Positions 53,141 through 61,950 of a stretch of DNA of 64,000 nt are shown here, piece after piece. The notes beneath the pieces are model-generated. The model searched no databases and was not told the origin of the DNA. It saw only the letters and a program-made list of their open reading frames with translations. Each line of letters opens with the position of its first letter. Positions within the stretch are counted from its first letter, which is position 1. Source of the DNA: Phenylobacterium sp. (GTDB taxonomy: Bacteria; Pseudomonadota; Alphaproteobacteria; Caulobacterales; Caulobacteraceae); contig NZ_WGNY01000044.1 of assembly GCF_016124325.1 (NCBI RefSeq), positions 26,491 through 90,490 of the forward strand. Direction: 5' to 3'. A program made the translations under genes and the position numbers.

Positions 53141-54397
53141 TCAGCCCACCGGCCGGGAGACGAGGCCCTCGAACAGCGGTCGCACGAAGTGGTCGGCCGC
53201 GGCCTCGGCGGCCAGGCCGGGCGTCCAGTAGTGCAGGTCGGCTGCGGCGTTGACCGCCCCGGTGATCATCTGGGCGGCGATGTTCACGTCCACCGGCCGC
53301 ACCGAGCCGTCGGCGATCCCGTCGCAGAGCAGCGAGGCGAAGCGATAGGAGATGCGGTTGAAGCGCTCCAGCAGGCCCAGGCGGATCGGCTCGGGCACGG
53401 TGGTGAGCGCCGAGGTTCGCAGCAGCGGCGCCTCCCCCTGGATCTGGTGCGCCGCCAATGCGGTGACCGCCGCCGACAGCACGTCGAGCCCCGAGCCGCC
53501 CGCCGCCTCGGCCGCCCGGATCGCCCGCCACATGATCTCGAACGTGCGCTCGAAGCAGGCCACCACCAGTTCGTCCTTGGTGTCATTGTGGTGGTAGAAG
53601 GCGCCCTTGCTCACATGCAGCCGGGCCGAGATCCGCTCGACCGACGCGCCGTGGTAGCCCTCCTCGTTGATGAGCTGGGTGGCCGCCCGCAGGAATTGCT
53701 CAGGCGAGGCGCTGGCGTCGGGCGGCGAAGGCGCGGCCAGCGAGAGAGCCGGCGGCGGCCGCCACGAACGGCCCGGCGTCACCAGGCCGTCGTTCAGGAT
53801 CGACGCCATCCGCTCGGCGGTGCGCGGATAGTCGGCCGGCTCGGCCTGATGGCGCCAGGCGGCGATCCACAGCACCTGGGCCAGCAGCATGTGCGCCCGG
53901 GCGTTGCGGTGCAGCCGCGGCAGGGCGTCGGGGCCCGGCAGGAGGCTGCGAAAACCGCGGAACACGTCGACATAGGCGGCGTTCACGGCCTCGCGATTCA
54001 GCGCCCGCACATCGTTGAACACCGGGAACGGGTCGGCCTCGCCGCGGGCCACCAGCCGCGCCCGCTCGAAGAACGCGGCGATGAAGTCGGCGATCCGGGC
54101 CTGCGGCGTCGCCTGGCGCGCGCTGGCGGACAGCATCGCGTCATAGGCTTCCAGCCCCTTCAGGAAGGCGGCGGCGGCCAGCTCCTCCTTGTTGCGGAAG
54201 TAGTAGATGACGCCCGTGGGCACGAGGTCGAGGCGGGCGGCCACGTCGCCCAGGGTCATGCCGCGCACGCCCTTGCGGTTCATCTCCTCCACGGCCGACC
54301 TGACGATCGCGTTCCGCTTGGCCTCGAACCGGCGGGTCGGCCCCCGCCGCTTCAATGGCCCGGCCGGACCGGGCTCGTCTCCAAGCGTCACCGTCAT
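53141..54397 (-). CDS. Tandem TetR transcriptional regulator (two TetR units in one chain)
   Basis: A 418-residue protein, about twice the usual 200. The first TetR unit has a helix-turn-helix at about 30-75 (MTLGDVAARLDLVPTGVIYYFRN) and a ligand domain to about 205. A Pro/Ala/Ser linker (208-232) leads to a second helix-turn-helix at 235-280 (ASVERISARLHVSKGAFYHH) with its own ligand domain. One polypeptide could thus act as a pseudo-dimer. It is likely to regulate the flanking CoA-transferase and/or the transporter/ALDH cluster. An inverted repeat lies directly at its start codon. Confidence 0.9.
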   Translation of the reverse strand: MTVTLGDEPGPAGPLKRRGPTRRFEAKRNAIVRSAVEEMNRKGVRGMTLGDVAARLDLVPTGVIYYFRNKEELAAAAFLKGLEAYDAMLSASARQATPQARIADFIAAFFERARLVARGEADPFPVFNDVRALNREAVNAAYVDVFRGFRSLLPGPDALPRLHRNARAHMLLAQVLWIAAWRHQAEPADYPRTAERMASILNDGLVTPGRSWRPPPALSLAAPSPPDASASPEQFLRAATQLINEEGYHGASVERISARLHVSKGAFYHHNDTKDELVVACFERTFEIMWRAIRAAEAAGGSGLDVLSAAVTALAAHQIQGEAPLLRTSALTTVPEPIRLGLLERFNRISYRFASLLCDGIADGSVRPVDVNIAAQMITGAVNAAADLHYWTPGLAAEAAADHFVRPLFEGLVSRPVG

Positions 54398-54420
54398 ACG
54401 ATTGTTTTATCGGGAATCGT
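54398..54420. promoter_or_regulatory. Candidate TetR operator
   Basis: ACGATT-N11-AATCGT is a perfect 6-bp inverted repeat (54398-54403 with 54415-54420), starting one base before the ATG of the double TetR gene. Size and position fit an autoregulatory TetR site. No footprint data can be inferred. Confidence 0.5.
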
Positions 54421-54473
54421 CGAGCGCCACCACCACGCCCGAACCGTGCTGGCGTGGCCGCTCCCGCATGCCT

Positions 54474-54524
54474 GGAGGCCTTCCCGCTCGCGATGCCTCA
54501 TCGTGAGCGGACGAGAAGGCCTCC
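54474..54524. repeat. Long hairpin with bulge
   Basis: GGAGGCCTTC and CCGCTCGCGATG pair with CATCGTGAGCGG and GAAGGCCTCC around a CCT loop. The inner 12-bp stem has one G-U wobble, the outer stem is 10 bp, and ACGA bulges from the right arm. It lies in the 226-bp tetR/CoA-transferase divergent region. Confidence 0.7.
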
Positions 54525-54538
54525 AAACTCAAGGAGGC

Positions 54539-54587
54539 GAGCACGTTGATCCCAGTTGGCTTGCTTCAAGCCAACTGGGACGTGCTC
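54539..54587. repeat. Perfect palindromic hairpin element
   Basis: TCCCAGTTGGCTTG-CTT-CAAGCCAACTGGGA forms a 14-bp perfect stem, flanked by outer arms GAGCACG and CGTGCTC with a TTGA bulge on the left. It ends about 37 bp before the CoA-transferase start, so it would sit in that gene's leader or promoter. Confidence 0.75.
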
Positions 54588-54623
54588 TAGTGTTCCCGAG
54601 TTTCGAAAAGCGGGAGGCGTCGG

Positions 54624-55796
54624 ATGCTGCTCCAGGGCTTGAAGGTGGTGGAGATGGCCACCTGGGTCGCCGGGCCCAGTTGCGCGGCGGTCATGGCCGA
54701 CTGGGGCGCCGAGGTGATCAAGGTGGAGAGCCCGATCGGCGACGCCACCCGCATCTTCGCCCCCGACACCGCTGAGAGCCCGGGCAATCCGATCTTCACC
54801 AACGAGAACCGCGGCAAGAAGGGCGTGGTGCTCGACATCTCCAAGCCCGGCGGCCTCCACGCCCTGAAGGTCCTGCTCAAGGACGCCGACATCTTCGTCA
54901 CCAACGTCCGGCCGGGCTCGCTGAAGCGCCTGGGCCTCGACTACGACAGCCTGAAGGACGAGTTCCCGCGGCTGATCTACGCCGCCGTCACCGGCTTCGG
55001 CCTCGTCGGCCCGGAGGCCGACAAGCCGGCCTTCGACATCACCGCCTTCTGGACCGCCAGCGGCGTCGCCCGCGCCATGATCCCCACCGACCAGGAGCCC
55101 TTCCCCTCCCGCCCCGGCTTCGGCGATCACGTCACCGCGCTCGCCACCCTGTCGGCCACGCTGGCGGCGCTGCACGAGCGCCACGCGACCGGCCATGGCC
55201 GCCTCGTCGAAGGCAGCCTGGTGCGCGCCGGCGCCTATGCGATCTCCTGGGACCTGTCGATGCAGCTCCGCTACGGCCAGGTTGTCACCGCCCAGCCGCG
55301 CCACGACCGGCCCAACGGCATCTCCGGCTTCTTCCAGACCGGCGACGGACGCTGGCTCTGCATCCTGCCGCGCGCCGTCGACTGCTTCACCAACGTCATG
55401 ATCGCCATCGACCGGCCCGAGGTGCTGGCCGATCCGCGGTTCACGCCGCCGATCGTCGACATGGAGGTCACCCGCGAGGTGCGCGCCATGTGCGACGAGG
55501 CCTTCGCCCGGATGACCCTGGAGGAGGCGGGCGAGAAGCTCACCAGCCTCGACGTGGCCTGGGCGCCGCTGGCCACCCTGGAGGAGACCGCCGCCTCCCA
55601 GTGGGCGCAGGACGCCGGCTGCTTCTTCGAGGTCGAGGACGGCTGGGGCGGGCGCTTCCGCGCCACCGCCTCCCCCGCCCGCTTCCCGGAGGGCGAGCCG
55701 CCCGTGGGCGCGGCCGCCCCCAAGCTGGGCCAGCACACCCGCGAGGTGCTGGAGGCCGCCGGCCTCACGCCCGACGAGATCGACGCCGTCGTCTGA
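54624..55796 (+). CDS. CaiB/BaiF-family (type III) CoA-transferase
   Basis: A 390-residue protein with the family features LLQGLKVVEMATWVAGP, DWGAEVIKVE, NRGKKGVVLDI and the catalytic Asp region in the GPEADKPAFDITAFW segment. The C-terminal AAAPKLGQHTREVLEAAGL is typical. Predicted: transfer of CoA between carboxylic acids, activating a substrate for degradation. It is divergent from the double TetR gene and may be its target. The acid substrate is unknown. Confidence 0.9.
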   Translation: MLLQGLKVVEMATWVAGPSCAAVMADWGAEVIKVESPIGDATRIFAPDTAESPGNPIFTNENRGKKGVVLDISKPGGLHALKVLLKDADIFVTNVRPGSLKRLGLDYDSLKDEFPRLIYAAVTGFGLVGPEADKPAFDITAFWTASGVARAMIPTDQEPFPSRPGFGDHVTALATLSATLAALHERHATGHGRLVEGSLVRAGAYAISWDLSMQLRYGQVVTAQPRHDRPNGISGFFQTGDGRWLCILPRAVDCFTNVMIAIDRPEVLADPRFTPPIVDMEVTREVRAMCDEAFARMTLEEAGEKLTSLDVAWAPLATLEETAASQWAQDAGCFFEVEDGWGGRFRATASPARFPEGEPPVGAAAPKLGQHTREVLEAAGLTPDEIDAVV

Positions 55797-55816
55797 CGCC
55801 TTCCCCGGAAAGAGAA

Positions 55817-55842
55817 GGGCCGCGCAGTCGCCCGCGCGGCCC
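55817..55842. terminator. Candidate terminator after the CoA-transferase gene
   Basis: GGGCCGCGC (55817-55825) and GCGCGGCCC (55834-55842) form a perfect 9-bp GC stem with an 8-nt loop, 20 bp past the stop. There is no T-tract on the plus strand. Two more hairpins follow in the same convergent gap (55881-55904, CCACTT/AAGTGG; 55921-55949, GCGGACGGC/GCCGTCCGC). The gap 55797-56014 holds no gene. Confidence 0.45.
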
Positions 55843-56000
55843 TGAAGTACGAGGAAGGAGAACGCCCTGAGAGGGCCTCACCACTTTGGCCCGCTCCCAA
55901 GTGGCGTCCATCGCATGGCCGCGGACGGCAGGATCATTCCGCCGTCCGCCCAGGATCGCGGCAGAAACGCCCCCGTGTGCTCGATTACATGGCAAGAGCC

Positions 56001-56014
56001 GCCCCCGCAGGGGC
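56001..56014 (-). terminator. Candidate terminator of upp
   Basis: On the minus strand GCCCC-TGCG-GGGGC begins directly after the upp stop codon and is followed by GGCTCTT. The stem is short but GC-only; the T-tract is weak. Confidence 0.4.
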
Positions 56015-56644
56015 TCAGCGCGTGCCGTACATCCGGTCCCCGGCGTCGCCCAGGCCCGGCAGGATGTAGCCGTGATCGTTCAGCTTTTCGTCGACTGCCG
56101 CGGTCCAGACATGCACGTCCGGATGGTGGCCGCGGAACTTGGACAGCCCTTCGGGCGAGGCCAGCAGGCAGGCCATGCGGATCTCCCGCGCCCCGGCCTC
56201 CATCAGCCGGTCGACAGCGGCGATGGCGGTATTGCCCGTGGCCAGCATCGGATCGATCACCACCACCAGGCGCTCCCCGATATCGGCAGGCGCCTTGAAA
56301 TAATACTCCACGCACTCCAGCGTCGCCGGGTCGCGGTAGAGGCCGACGTGGGCGACGCGGCCGGCCGGGACCAGGTCGAGCATGCCGTCCAGCATGCCCA
56401 TGCCCGAACGCAGCACCGGGGCGAACACCAGCTTCTTGCCGGCGAGCTGCGGCGCCCGCATCGGCGTCAGCGGCGTCTCGATGTCGATCTCTTCCAGCGG
56501 CAGGTCGCGCGTGACCTCGTAACAGATCAGCGAGGCGATCTCCTTGAGCAGCTGGCGGAACCCCTTGGTCGAGGTGTCCTTCTTCCGCATGAGGGTCAGC
56601 TTGTGCTTCACCAGCGGATGATCGACGACCGTGACGCCCTGCAT
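56015..56644 (-). CDS. upp: Uracil phosphoribosyltransferase
   Basis: A 209-residue protein from ATG 56644, with GAGGAGAAGG as ribosome-binding site; the longer TTG start would consume this site. UPRT hallmarks are HPLVKHKLTLMRKKDTSTKGFR, RSGMGMLDGML, the PRPP loop VVIDPMLATGNTA and the uracil-binding C-terminus HGYILPGLGDAGDRMYGT. It makes UMP from uracil and PRPP. Here it sits directly downstream of URC4-like and URC1-like genes. In the yeast URC route, uracil is likewise first converted to a nucleotide, so this may be a catabolic as well as a salvage enzyme. Confidence 0.95.
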   Translation of the reverse strand: MQGVTVVDHPLVKHKLTLMRKKDTSTKGFRQLLKEIASLICYEVTRDLPLEEIDIETPLTPMRAPQLAGKKLVFAPVLRSGMGMLDGMLDLVPAGRVAHVGLYRDPATLECVEYYFKAPADIGERLVVVIDPMLATGNTAIAAVDRLMEAGAREIRMACLLASPEGLSKFRGHHPDVHVWTAAVDEKLNDHGYILPGLGDAGDRMYGTR

Positions 56645-56655
56645 GGACCTTCTCC

Positions 56656-57807
56656 TCAAAACACCGTGCCGTCGCTGACGACGGCGATGGGCGGGCCGCC
56701 GTCCGCCCGCAACTGCTTCGCGATGCGCCGCCCCGCGGCCCAGGTGCCGCCCTCCAGCACCCGCGCCAGCGGGAACGCCTCGGCGCTCACGCCCAGCCGA
56801 TCTCGCACCAGCGGCGCGGTGCGGTCCAGCAGCGCCACGGTCAGCGCCCGCCAGCCGACGACCAGCGACCCCTCCACCGGATGCGCGCGGCCGGCGTCGG
56901 CGGGGTCCTTCAGCGCCAGCACGCCGGTATCCACGAACAGCCCGCCGTTGCGGTATTCGGCCAGGCCGGTCAGGCCGTCGATGTCAGTCACCTCGATCCC
57001 GGCCCACTGCAGGGGCTCGATCAGCGAATAGGCCATCCACTGGCTGAGCTTGTGCAGCGGGACGAAGCCCTCGACCGCCGGATGGCACCAGCAATCCCCC
57101 AGCGGCAGGCCGCCCAGGCTGAGCCGCCCCGGCCAGATCGGCCCCAGCCGGTCGAGCAACACTTCGAGGATCGCGGGCACCGGCAGCCGGCCGCCTTGGG
57201 CGCGCGCCGCCATCTCGTCGAACAGGGCGGCGGGCCGGCCGATCGCCTCGCCCACCCGCCGCAGCAGGGCCGCGCGGCCCTCCACGCCCACCAGGGGGTT
57301 GTCGTCCGAAACCTGGAACGCCGCCGCCACTGAGGCGGCGTCCACCGCCCTGAGGTCTTCCAGCCCGCCCGCCTCCCAGAAGCGCAGCGAGGCCACGCCC
57401 AGCCCCTCCGAACGCGACAGCTCCGCGCCCGTGGCCGCGTCGCGGTAGCGCCAGGCCATGCCCGCGCCGGCGTCCAGCAGCACCGAGGGGATCACGAGGT
57501 CGAACGCGGCGCGGCCCAGCTCCATCGGATCGGCGGGCCTGTCCGCCTCGGCCCACAGGTCGCGGCCCGCCGCCGTGAAGTGCCGCCAGCGGGCGTGGAA
57601 GGGCACGTCCAGGCTCGGATAGTTGGTCCGCACCGTCTCGGCGGTCAGGTCGGCGGCGACGGGCAGGCGCGCAAGGTCGACCCGCCATTCGGCCAGGCCG
57701 CCCGCCTCGGCGATGGCGAACAGCTCGTGCGCCCGTTCCCGCACGGCGGCGGCGGAGAGGAGCGAACGGGCGAGTTGGGTGTCTGACTGCAAAGATGACT
57801 CCGTCAT
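56656..57807 (-). CDS. DUF1688 protein, URC4/Urg3-like uracil catabolism
   Basis: About 383 residues from ATG 57807. A longer frame to 57840 only translates a palindromic repeat, and no clear ribosome-binding site exists for either. The sequence (TNYPSLDVPFHARWRHF, NPLVGVEGRAALLRRVG, FVPLHKLSQWMAYSLIEPLQ) matches the DUF1688 family, known as URC4/Urg3 in fungi, where it is needed for growth on uracil as nitrogen source. The enzymatic step is not established. It lies 11 bp upstream of upp and downstream of the URC1-like gene. Confidence 0.85.
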   Translation of the reverse strand: MTESSLQSDTQLARSLLSAAAVRERAHELFAIAEAGGLAEWRVDLARLPVAADLTAETVRTNYPSLDVPFHARWRHFTAAGRDLWAEADRPADPMELGRAAFDLVIPSVLLDAGAGMAWRYRDAATGAELSRSEGLGVASLRFWEAGGLEDLRAVDAASVAAAFQVSDDNPLVGVEGRAALLRRVGEAIGRPAALFDEMAARAQGGRLPVPAILEVLLDRLGPIWPGRLSLGGLPLGDCWCHPAVEGFVPLHKLSQWMAYSLIEPLQWAGIEVTDIDGLTGLAEYRNGGLFVDTGVLALKDPADAGRAHPVEGSLVVGWRALTVALLDRTAPLVRDRLGVSAEAFPLARVLEGGTWAAGRRIAKQLRADGGPPIAVVSDGTVF

Positions 57808-57869
57808 CCCCGGCCCTGTGCCGGGGATCCCTGCTTCCACATTAGCAATGGTCCCCCCGTCCGGCGCTT

Positions 57870-58002
57870 CTCCCCTCCCCCTTGCGGGGAGGGGCCGGGG
57901 GTGGGGGTGCGAGCTGGGCTGGCGGAGGAAGCCATGAACCTAGCCTGCCAAATCCGACGCGGACACCCCCACCCCAAACCCCTCCCCGCAAGGGGGAGGG
58001 GC
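57870..58002. repeat. Paired GC-rich palindromic repeat
   Basis: CTCCCCTCCCCCTTGCGGGG followed by AGGGGCCGGGGGTGGGGGTG faces CACCCCCACCCCAAACCCCT followed by CCCCGCAAGGGGGAGGGG, with about 55 bp between. It fills the 241-bp gap (57808-58048) between the URC1-like and DUF1688 genes. The element at 62292-62409 is nearly the same. Confidence 0.82.
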
Positions 58003-58048
58003 TTCCTGGGCGAGGCTCGGCCGGCCCACCTTGGGTGTCCATCCGGCC

Positions 58049-59305
58049 TCAGAATTCCTTGAGGTCCCGGCCGACCACCTGCGCGAGGGCCTCCTCGGAG
58101 GGGGCGCCCTCGGGCGTGTAGTAGCCGGCGGCCTTCTTGGCCTCCATCTCCACGCTGGCGTCGGGCGGCACCAGCTCGGCCGGGATCGGCACGCGCTCGC
58201 CGATCTCGATCCCGCCGGCGACCATGGCGTCGTACTTCATGTTCGACATCGAGACGAACCGGTCGATCCGCCGGATGCCCAGCCAGTGGATCACGTCGGG
58301 CATCAGCTGCTGGAACCGCGCGTCCTGCACCCCGGCCACGCACTCGGTGCGCTCGAAATAGGTCGAGGCCTGGTCCCCGCCCGGCTGGCGCTTCCGCGCA
58401 TTGTAGACGAGGAACTTGGTCACCTCGCCCAGCGCGCGGCCTTCCTTGCGGTTGTAGACGATCAGCCCCGTGCCGCCGGCCTGGGCCTGGCGCGTGGCCT
58501 CCTCGATCCCGTGGGTCAGATAGGGCCGGCAGGTGCAGATGTCCGAGCCGAACACGTCCGACCCGTTGCACTCGTCGTGCACCCGGCAGGTCAGCGGGAC
58601 GCGGGTGTCGCCGATCTTCGCCGGGTCGCCGAAGATGTAGAGCGTGATCCCCCCGATCGGCGGCAGGAACACCTTCATGTCGGGCCGCGTCACCAGCTCG
58701 GGATACATCCCGCCGGTCTGTTCGAAGAGCGTGCGGCGCAGGGTCTGCTCGTCCACGCCGAAGCGCTCCGCCACGCCGGGCAGGTACCAGACCGGGTCCA
58801 CGGCGGCCTTGGTCACGGCGATGTCGCCGCTCTCGAACAGCACCTTGCCGTCGGGCGTCAGGCGCCCGGCGCGGATGGCCTCGGCGATCTCGGGCAGGGT
58901 CAGGCGGGCCTTGGTCACGGCGATGGTCGGGCGGATGTCGACGCCCTCGGCGATCTCGGGGGCGAAATCCTCGGCGATCCGCGCGCCCCAGGGATCGAGC
59001 GAGACGATCTTGCCCGCCTCGTTCCACTGCGCGTGCGGGCCCACGGCCACGACGGGATGGGTGTTGACCAGCTCGGGGCGGACCATCGGGTCCATGGCGC
59101 CCGAGGCCACGGCCAGGGCGCGGTAGACGGAATAGGCGCCGCCGTGGGCGCCGATGGCGTTGCGGTCGGGACCGGAGTTGGTGGTGGCGATCACGGGGCC
59201 GCGTTCGCGGGCGCTGGGCGCGTCCCATTGGATCGGAAAACGGCTGGCCGCGCCCGCGCCGGGGTGCGACGTCAGCCGGATATGGGATGTCCTGTTGCCG
59301 GACAT
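58049..59305 (-). CDS. GTP cyclohydrolase II homologue, URC1-like
   Basis: A 418-residue protein from ATG 59305, with GGAGGT 11 bases upstream; further upstream the frame is open but unsupported. The C-terminal half has the GTP cyclohydrolase II zinc motif in CRVHDECNGSDVFGSDICTC and VYNRKEGRALGEVTKF. The N-terminal half (TSHPGAGAASRFPIQW, TNSGPDRNAIGAHGGAYSVY) is the URC1-type extension, not the RibB domain of riboflavin enzymes. With DUF1688 and upp adjacent, the likely role is in URC uracil degradation rather than riboflavin synthesis. Confidence 0.88.
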   Translation of the reverse strand: MSGNRTSHIRLTSHPGAGAASRFPIQWDAPSARERGPVIATTNSGPDRNAIGAHGGAYSVYRALAVASGAMDPMVRPELVNTHPVVAVGPHAQWNEAGKIVSLDPWGARIAEDFAPEIAEGVDIRPTIAVTKARLTLPEIAEAIRAGRLTPDGKVLFESGDIAVTKAAVDPVWYLPGVAERFGVDEQTLRRTLFEQTGGMYPELVTRPDMKVFLPPIGGITLYIFGDPAKIGDTRVPLTCRVHDECNGSDVFGSDICTCRPYLTHGIEEATRQAQAGGTGLIVYNRKEGRALGEVTKFLVYNARKRQPGGDQASTYFERTECVAGVQDARFQQLMPDVIHWLGIRRIDRFVSMSNMKYDAMVAGGIEIGERVPIPAELVPPDASVEMEAKKAAGYYTPEGAPSEEALAQVVGRDLKEF

Positions 59306-59330
59306 GGTTCGAGCAGACCTCCAGAATCGG

Positions 59331-59368
59331 AAAGGCCCTGTCGCCGGGTTCGCCGGCTCAGGGCCTTT
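59331..59368 (-). promoter_or_regulatory. Leader hairpin of the URC operon
   Basis: AAAGGCCCTG (59331-59340) pairs perfectly with CAGGGCCTTT (59359-59368). An internal CCGG/CCGG pairing extends the stem. It lies 26 bp upstream of the URC1-like ATG and has A/T runs on both sides, like a bidirectional intrinsic terminator. In the URC leader it could act as an attenuator. Confidence 0.5.
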
Positions 59369-59693
59369 GAGAGACGAGAGTGATCCCAAGCCGCTGACTT
59401 GGCAAGAATCTCCTCAAATATGCCGGCAACGCCAAGCCGGCCCAACAAGAGGCTCGTCACCCGCTGAACTGCTAGATTAGGCCAACGATCTGCCAAACGC
59501 GGCATCAGAGATATCGACGAGGTCACCGCAGCGACTTGGAACTTGATTGGCGCAGCGGCCATCCAGTCAGCCTCATGCGCCAAGAGGCAACTCCGCGACT
59601 GGTTTCACTCAGCCGCCTCGATAACTTGTGGTTGCGCCGGACACGGGTGCGCCACAAGGTGACGTGACATCGGTTTCGAAAGGCGTGTGAGGT
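59369..59693. other. Intergenic region before the TIR gene
   Basis: About 325 bp without a supported gene, with base composition closer to the AT-richer insert than to the URC operon. Both the URC promoter (leftward) and the TIR gene promoter (rightward) should lie here. No integrase, transposase or clear insertion-sequence ends are seen. Confidence 0.4.
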
Positions 59694-60848
59694 ATGCCAA
59701 ACGTCTTCATCTCACATTCCTCAAAGGACAAGCCGTTCGTACGCCGATTGGCGGCGGGGCTCCTGTCCGAAGGGATGCCGGTCTGGCTCGATTCCTGGGA
59801 AATGGAGTACGGAGCTTCGCTCACCGACAGCATCTACGACGGGATCGAGGGAAGCAGCTTCGTGATCCTGGTGATCTCAAGCGATGCCGTTGATTCCGGT
59901 TGGGTCAATCGTGAACTCAACGCCGCACTCGCCAAGGAAGACCAGACCAATAGAAGGTTCGTCATTCCCATCAAAATCGACGGCGTCCCTGCGCCCCTTA
60001 AGATCGCTGATCGCCTGTATGCAGATTTTTCGGGGGGTGCATTTTCCGAGCCGCTCTCCCGCCTAGTCCAAGTCCTAGACCGGCAAGGCTGCCGCGCGTT
60101 GGCGCCTTTGCCTGAGCGCGAATTCTTGAGTTTGTCTTTCAGCCAGGAGGTGCATCTGGACAAGACCGCCTTAGACCGCGCGCTATTCTTCATCAGAGAA
60201 CGACATCCCAATTTTGTTCCCGACGCTAAGCAGATCGTCGTAGTAGACGACCAAGATTACGAATCATTGAAATCCAAACTCTTCAACAACATTGACAGAC
60301 TACCATCACTACCAAGCTATACTCCAGCTTTGGAGGAACAACTAAAATACGCCCGGGATCGCATTGCACGAATGGAGACCATGCTTCGCCATGGAGTATC
60401 CGAATTATTGAAGAACAAGTGCGATAACGAAGCCATATATTGGTTTTGCAAAATTATAAGGGCGCGTTCCGTATATCTTCTATGGAGCCATCAACTCAGC
60501 GAAGATTCAGATAATATTTCCTATGGAAAAATATGGCAGTCTTCCGAATTGAACTCGGGATCTTCAGCGAAAGAATTCTTTGGAGACGATGTGGAATCTG
60601 TAGATATATGGGTCACCGGCGGCGATCAATCCGACTATTTCCATCTATGGATTGGACGTCGCGAATGCGCCGACCTGTGCCCGGACGGAGGCGTCTACTT
60701 TGGACCTCAACCATACTCCGCGGTTTGCAGTAGCTCGGCGAGCGGAAAGTACATTTATCCTCAAATGATGCTGGCCCATTTGACAAATCCGCGGGCGGGT
60801 CGATCTCCCATCTGGAACCTAGGTCGCGCAACGATCGGCATCAGTTGA
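59694..60848 (+). CDS. TIR-domain protein with unknown C-terminal domain
   Basis: A 384-residue protein. Residues 1-135 are a TIR domain: VFISHSSKDKPFVRRLA, GMPVWLDSWEM, and the SGWVNRELNAAL segment whose Glu74 is at the position of the catalytic NADase glutamate. Residues 145-384 match nothing I recognise; they include a helical stretch (about 205-260) and a probable beta-rich end with several Cys and Trp residues. Bacterial TIR proteins commonly deplete NAD during anti-phage defence, and this could be a single-gene effector. The second half of the gene is visibly AT-richer, with codons unlike its neighbours, indicating horizontal transfer. Confidence 0.85.
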   Translation: MPNVFISHSSKDKPFVRRLAAGLLSEGMPVWLDSWEMEYGASLTDSIYDGIEGSSFVILVISSDAVDSGWVNRELNAALAKEDQTNRRFVIPIKIDGVPAPLKIADRLYADFSGGAFSEPLSRLVQVLDRQGCRALAPLPEREFLSLSFSQEVHLDKTALDRALFFIRERHPNFVPDAKQIVVVDDQDYESLKSKLFNNIDRLPSLPSYTPALEEQLKYARDRIARMETMLRHGVSELLKNKCDNEAIYWFCKIIRARSVYLLWSHQLSEDSDNISYGKIWQSSELNSGSSAKEFFGDDVESVDIWVTGGDQSDYFHLWIGRRECADLCPDGGVYFGPQPYSAVCSSSASGKYIYPQMMLAHLTNPRAGRSPIWNLGRATIGIS

Positions 60849-61058
60849 CGCCAGTTGGACAAGAGCGAATCGCTACACTCGGCGAGAATTGGAGCTTGAA
60901 TTTCGCGGAAGCGCCCGTGCCTGCCTTCCGCACATCTCAAGGTCACTTGATACAAATCCCGCGGCATCGCCAGCTGTTCACCGAACTTAATTTGCGCGCC
61001 AAGCGCGCACCATTGCGCCAAACGCCAATGCTTAATTTGCGGGCATGGCGCGTTGACC
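60849..61058 (+). promoter_or_regulatory. Region upstream of the urease operon
   Basis: A 210-bp gap. It contains a hairpin GCGGAAG-N13-CTTCCGC (60905-60931) and an exact 11-bp direct repeat CTTAATTTGCG (60986-60996 and 61031-61041). The repeats are 45 bp apart, about four helical turns, just before ureD. They could be binding sites for a regulator of urease expression. No -24/-12 element is evident. Confidence 0.4.
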
Positions 61059-61949
<891 letters not shown>

Positions 61950-61950
61950 A

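Noticed and set aside
58049..59305. Riboflavin-pathway ribA
   Set aside because: The N-terminal extension and the DUF1688/upp neighbours fit URC1; no other rib genes are present.
59272..59583. A 103-codon minus-strand frame overlapping the URC leader
   Set aside because: It overlaps the start of the URC1-like gene and runs through the leader hairpin; no supporting features.
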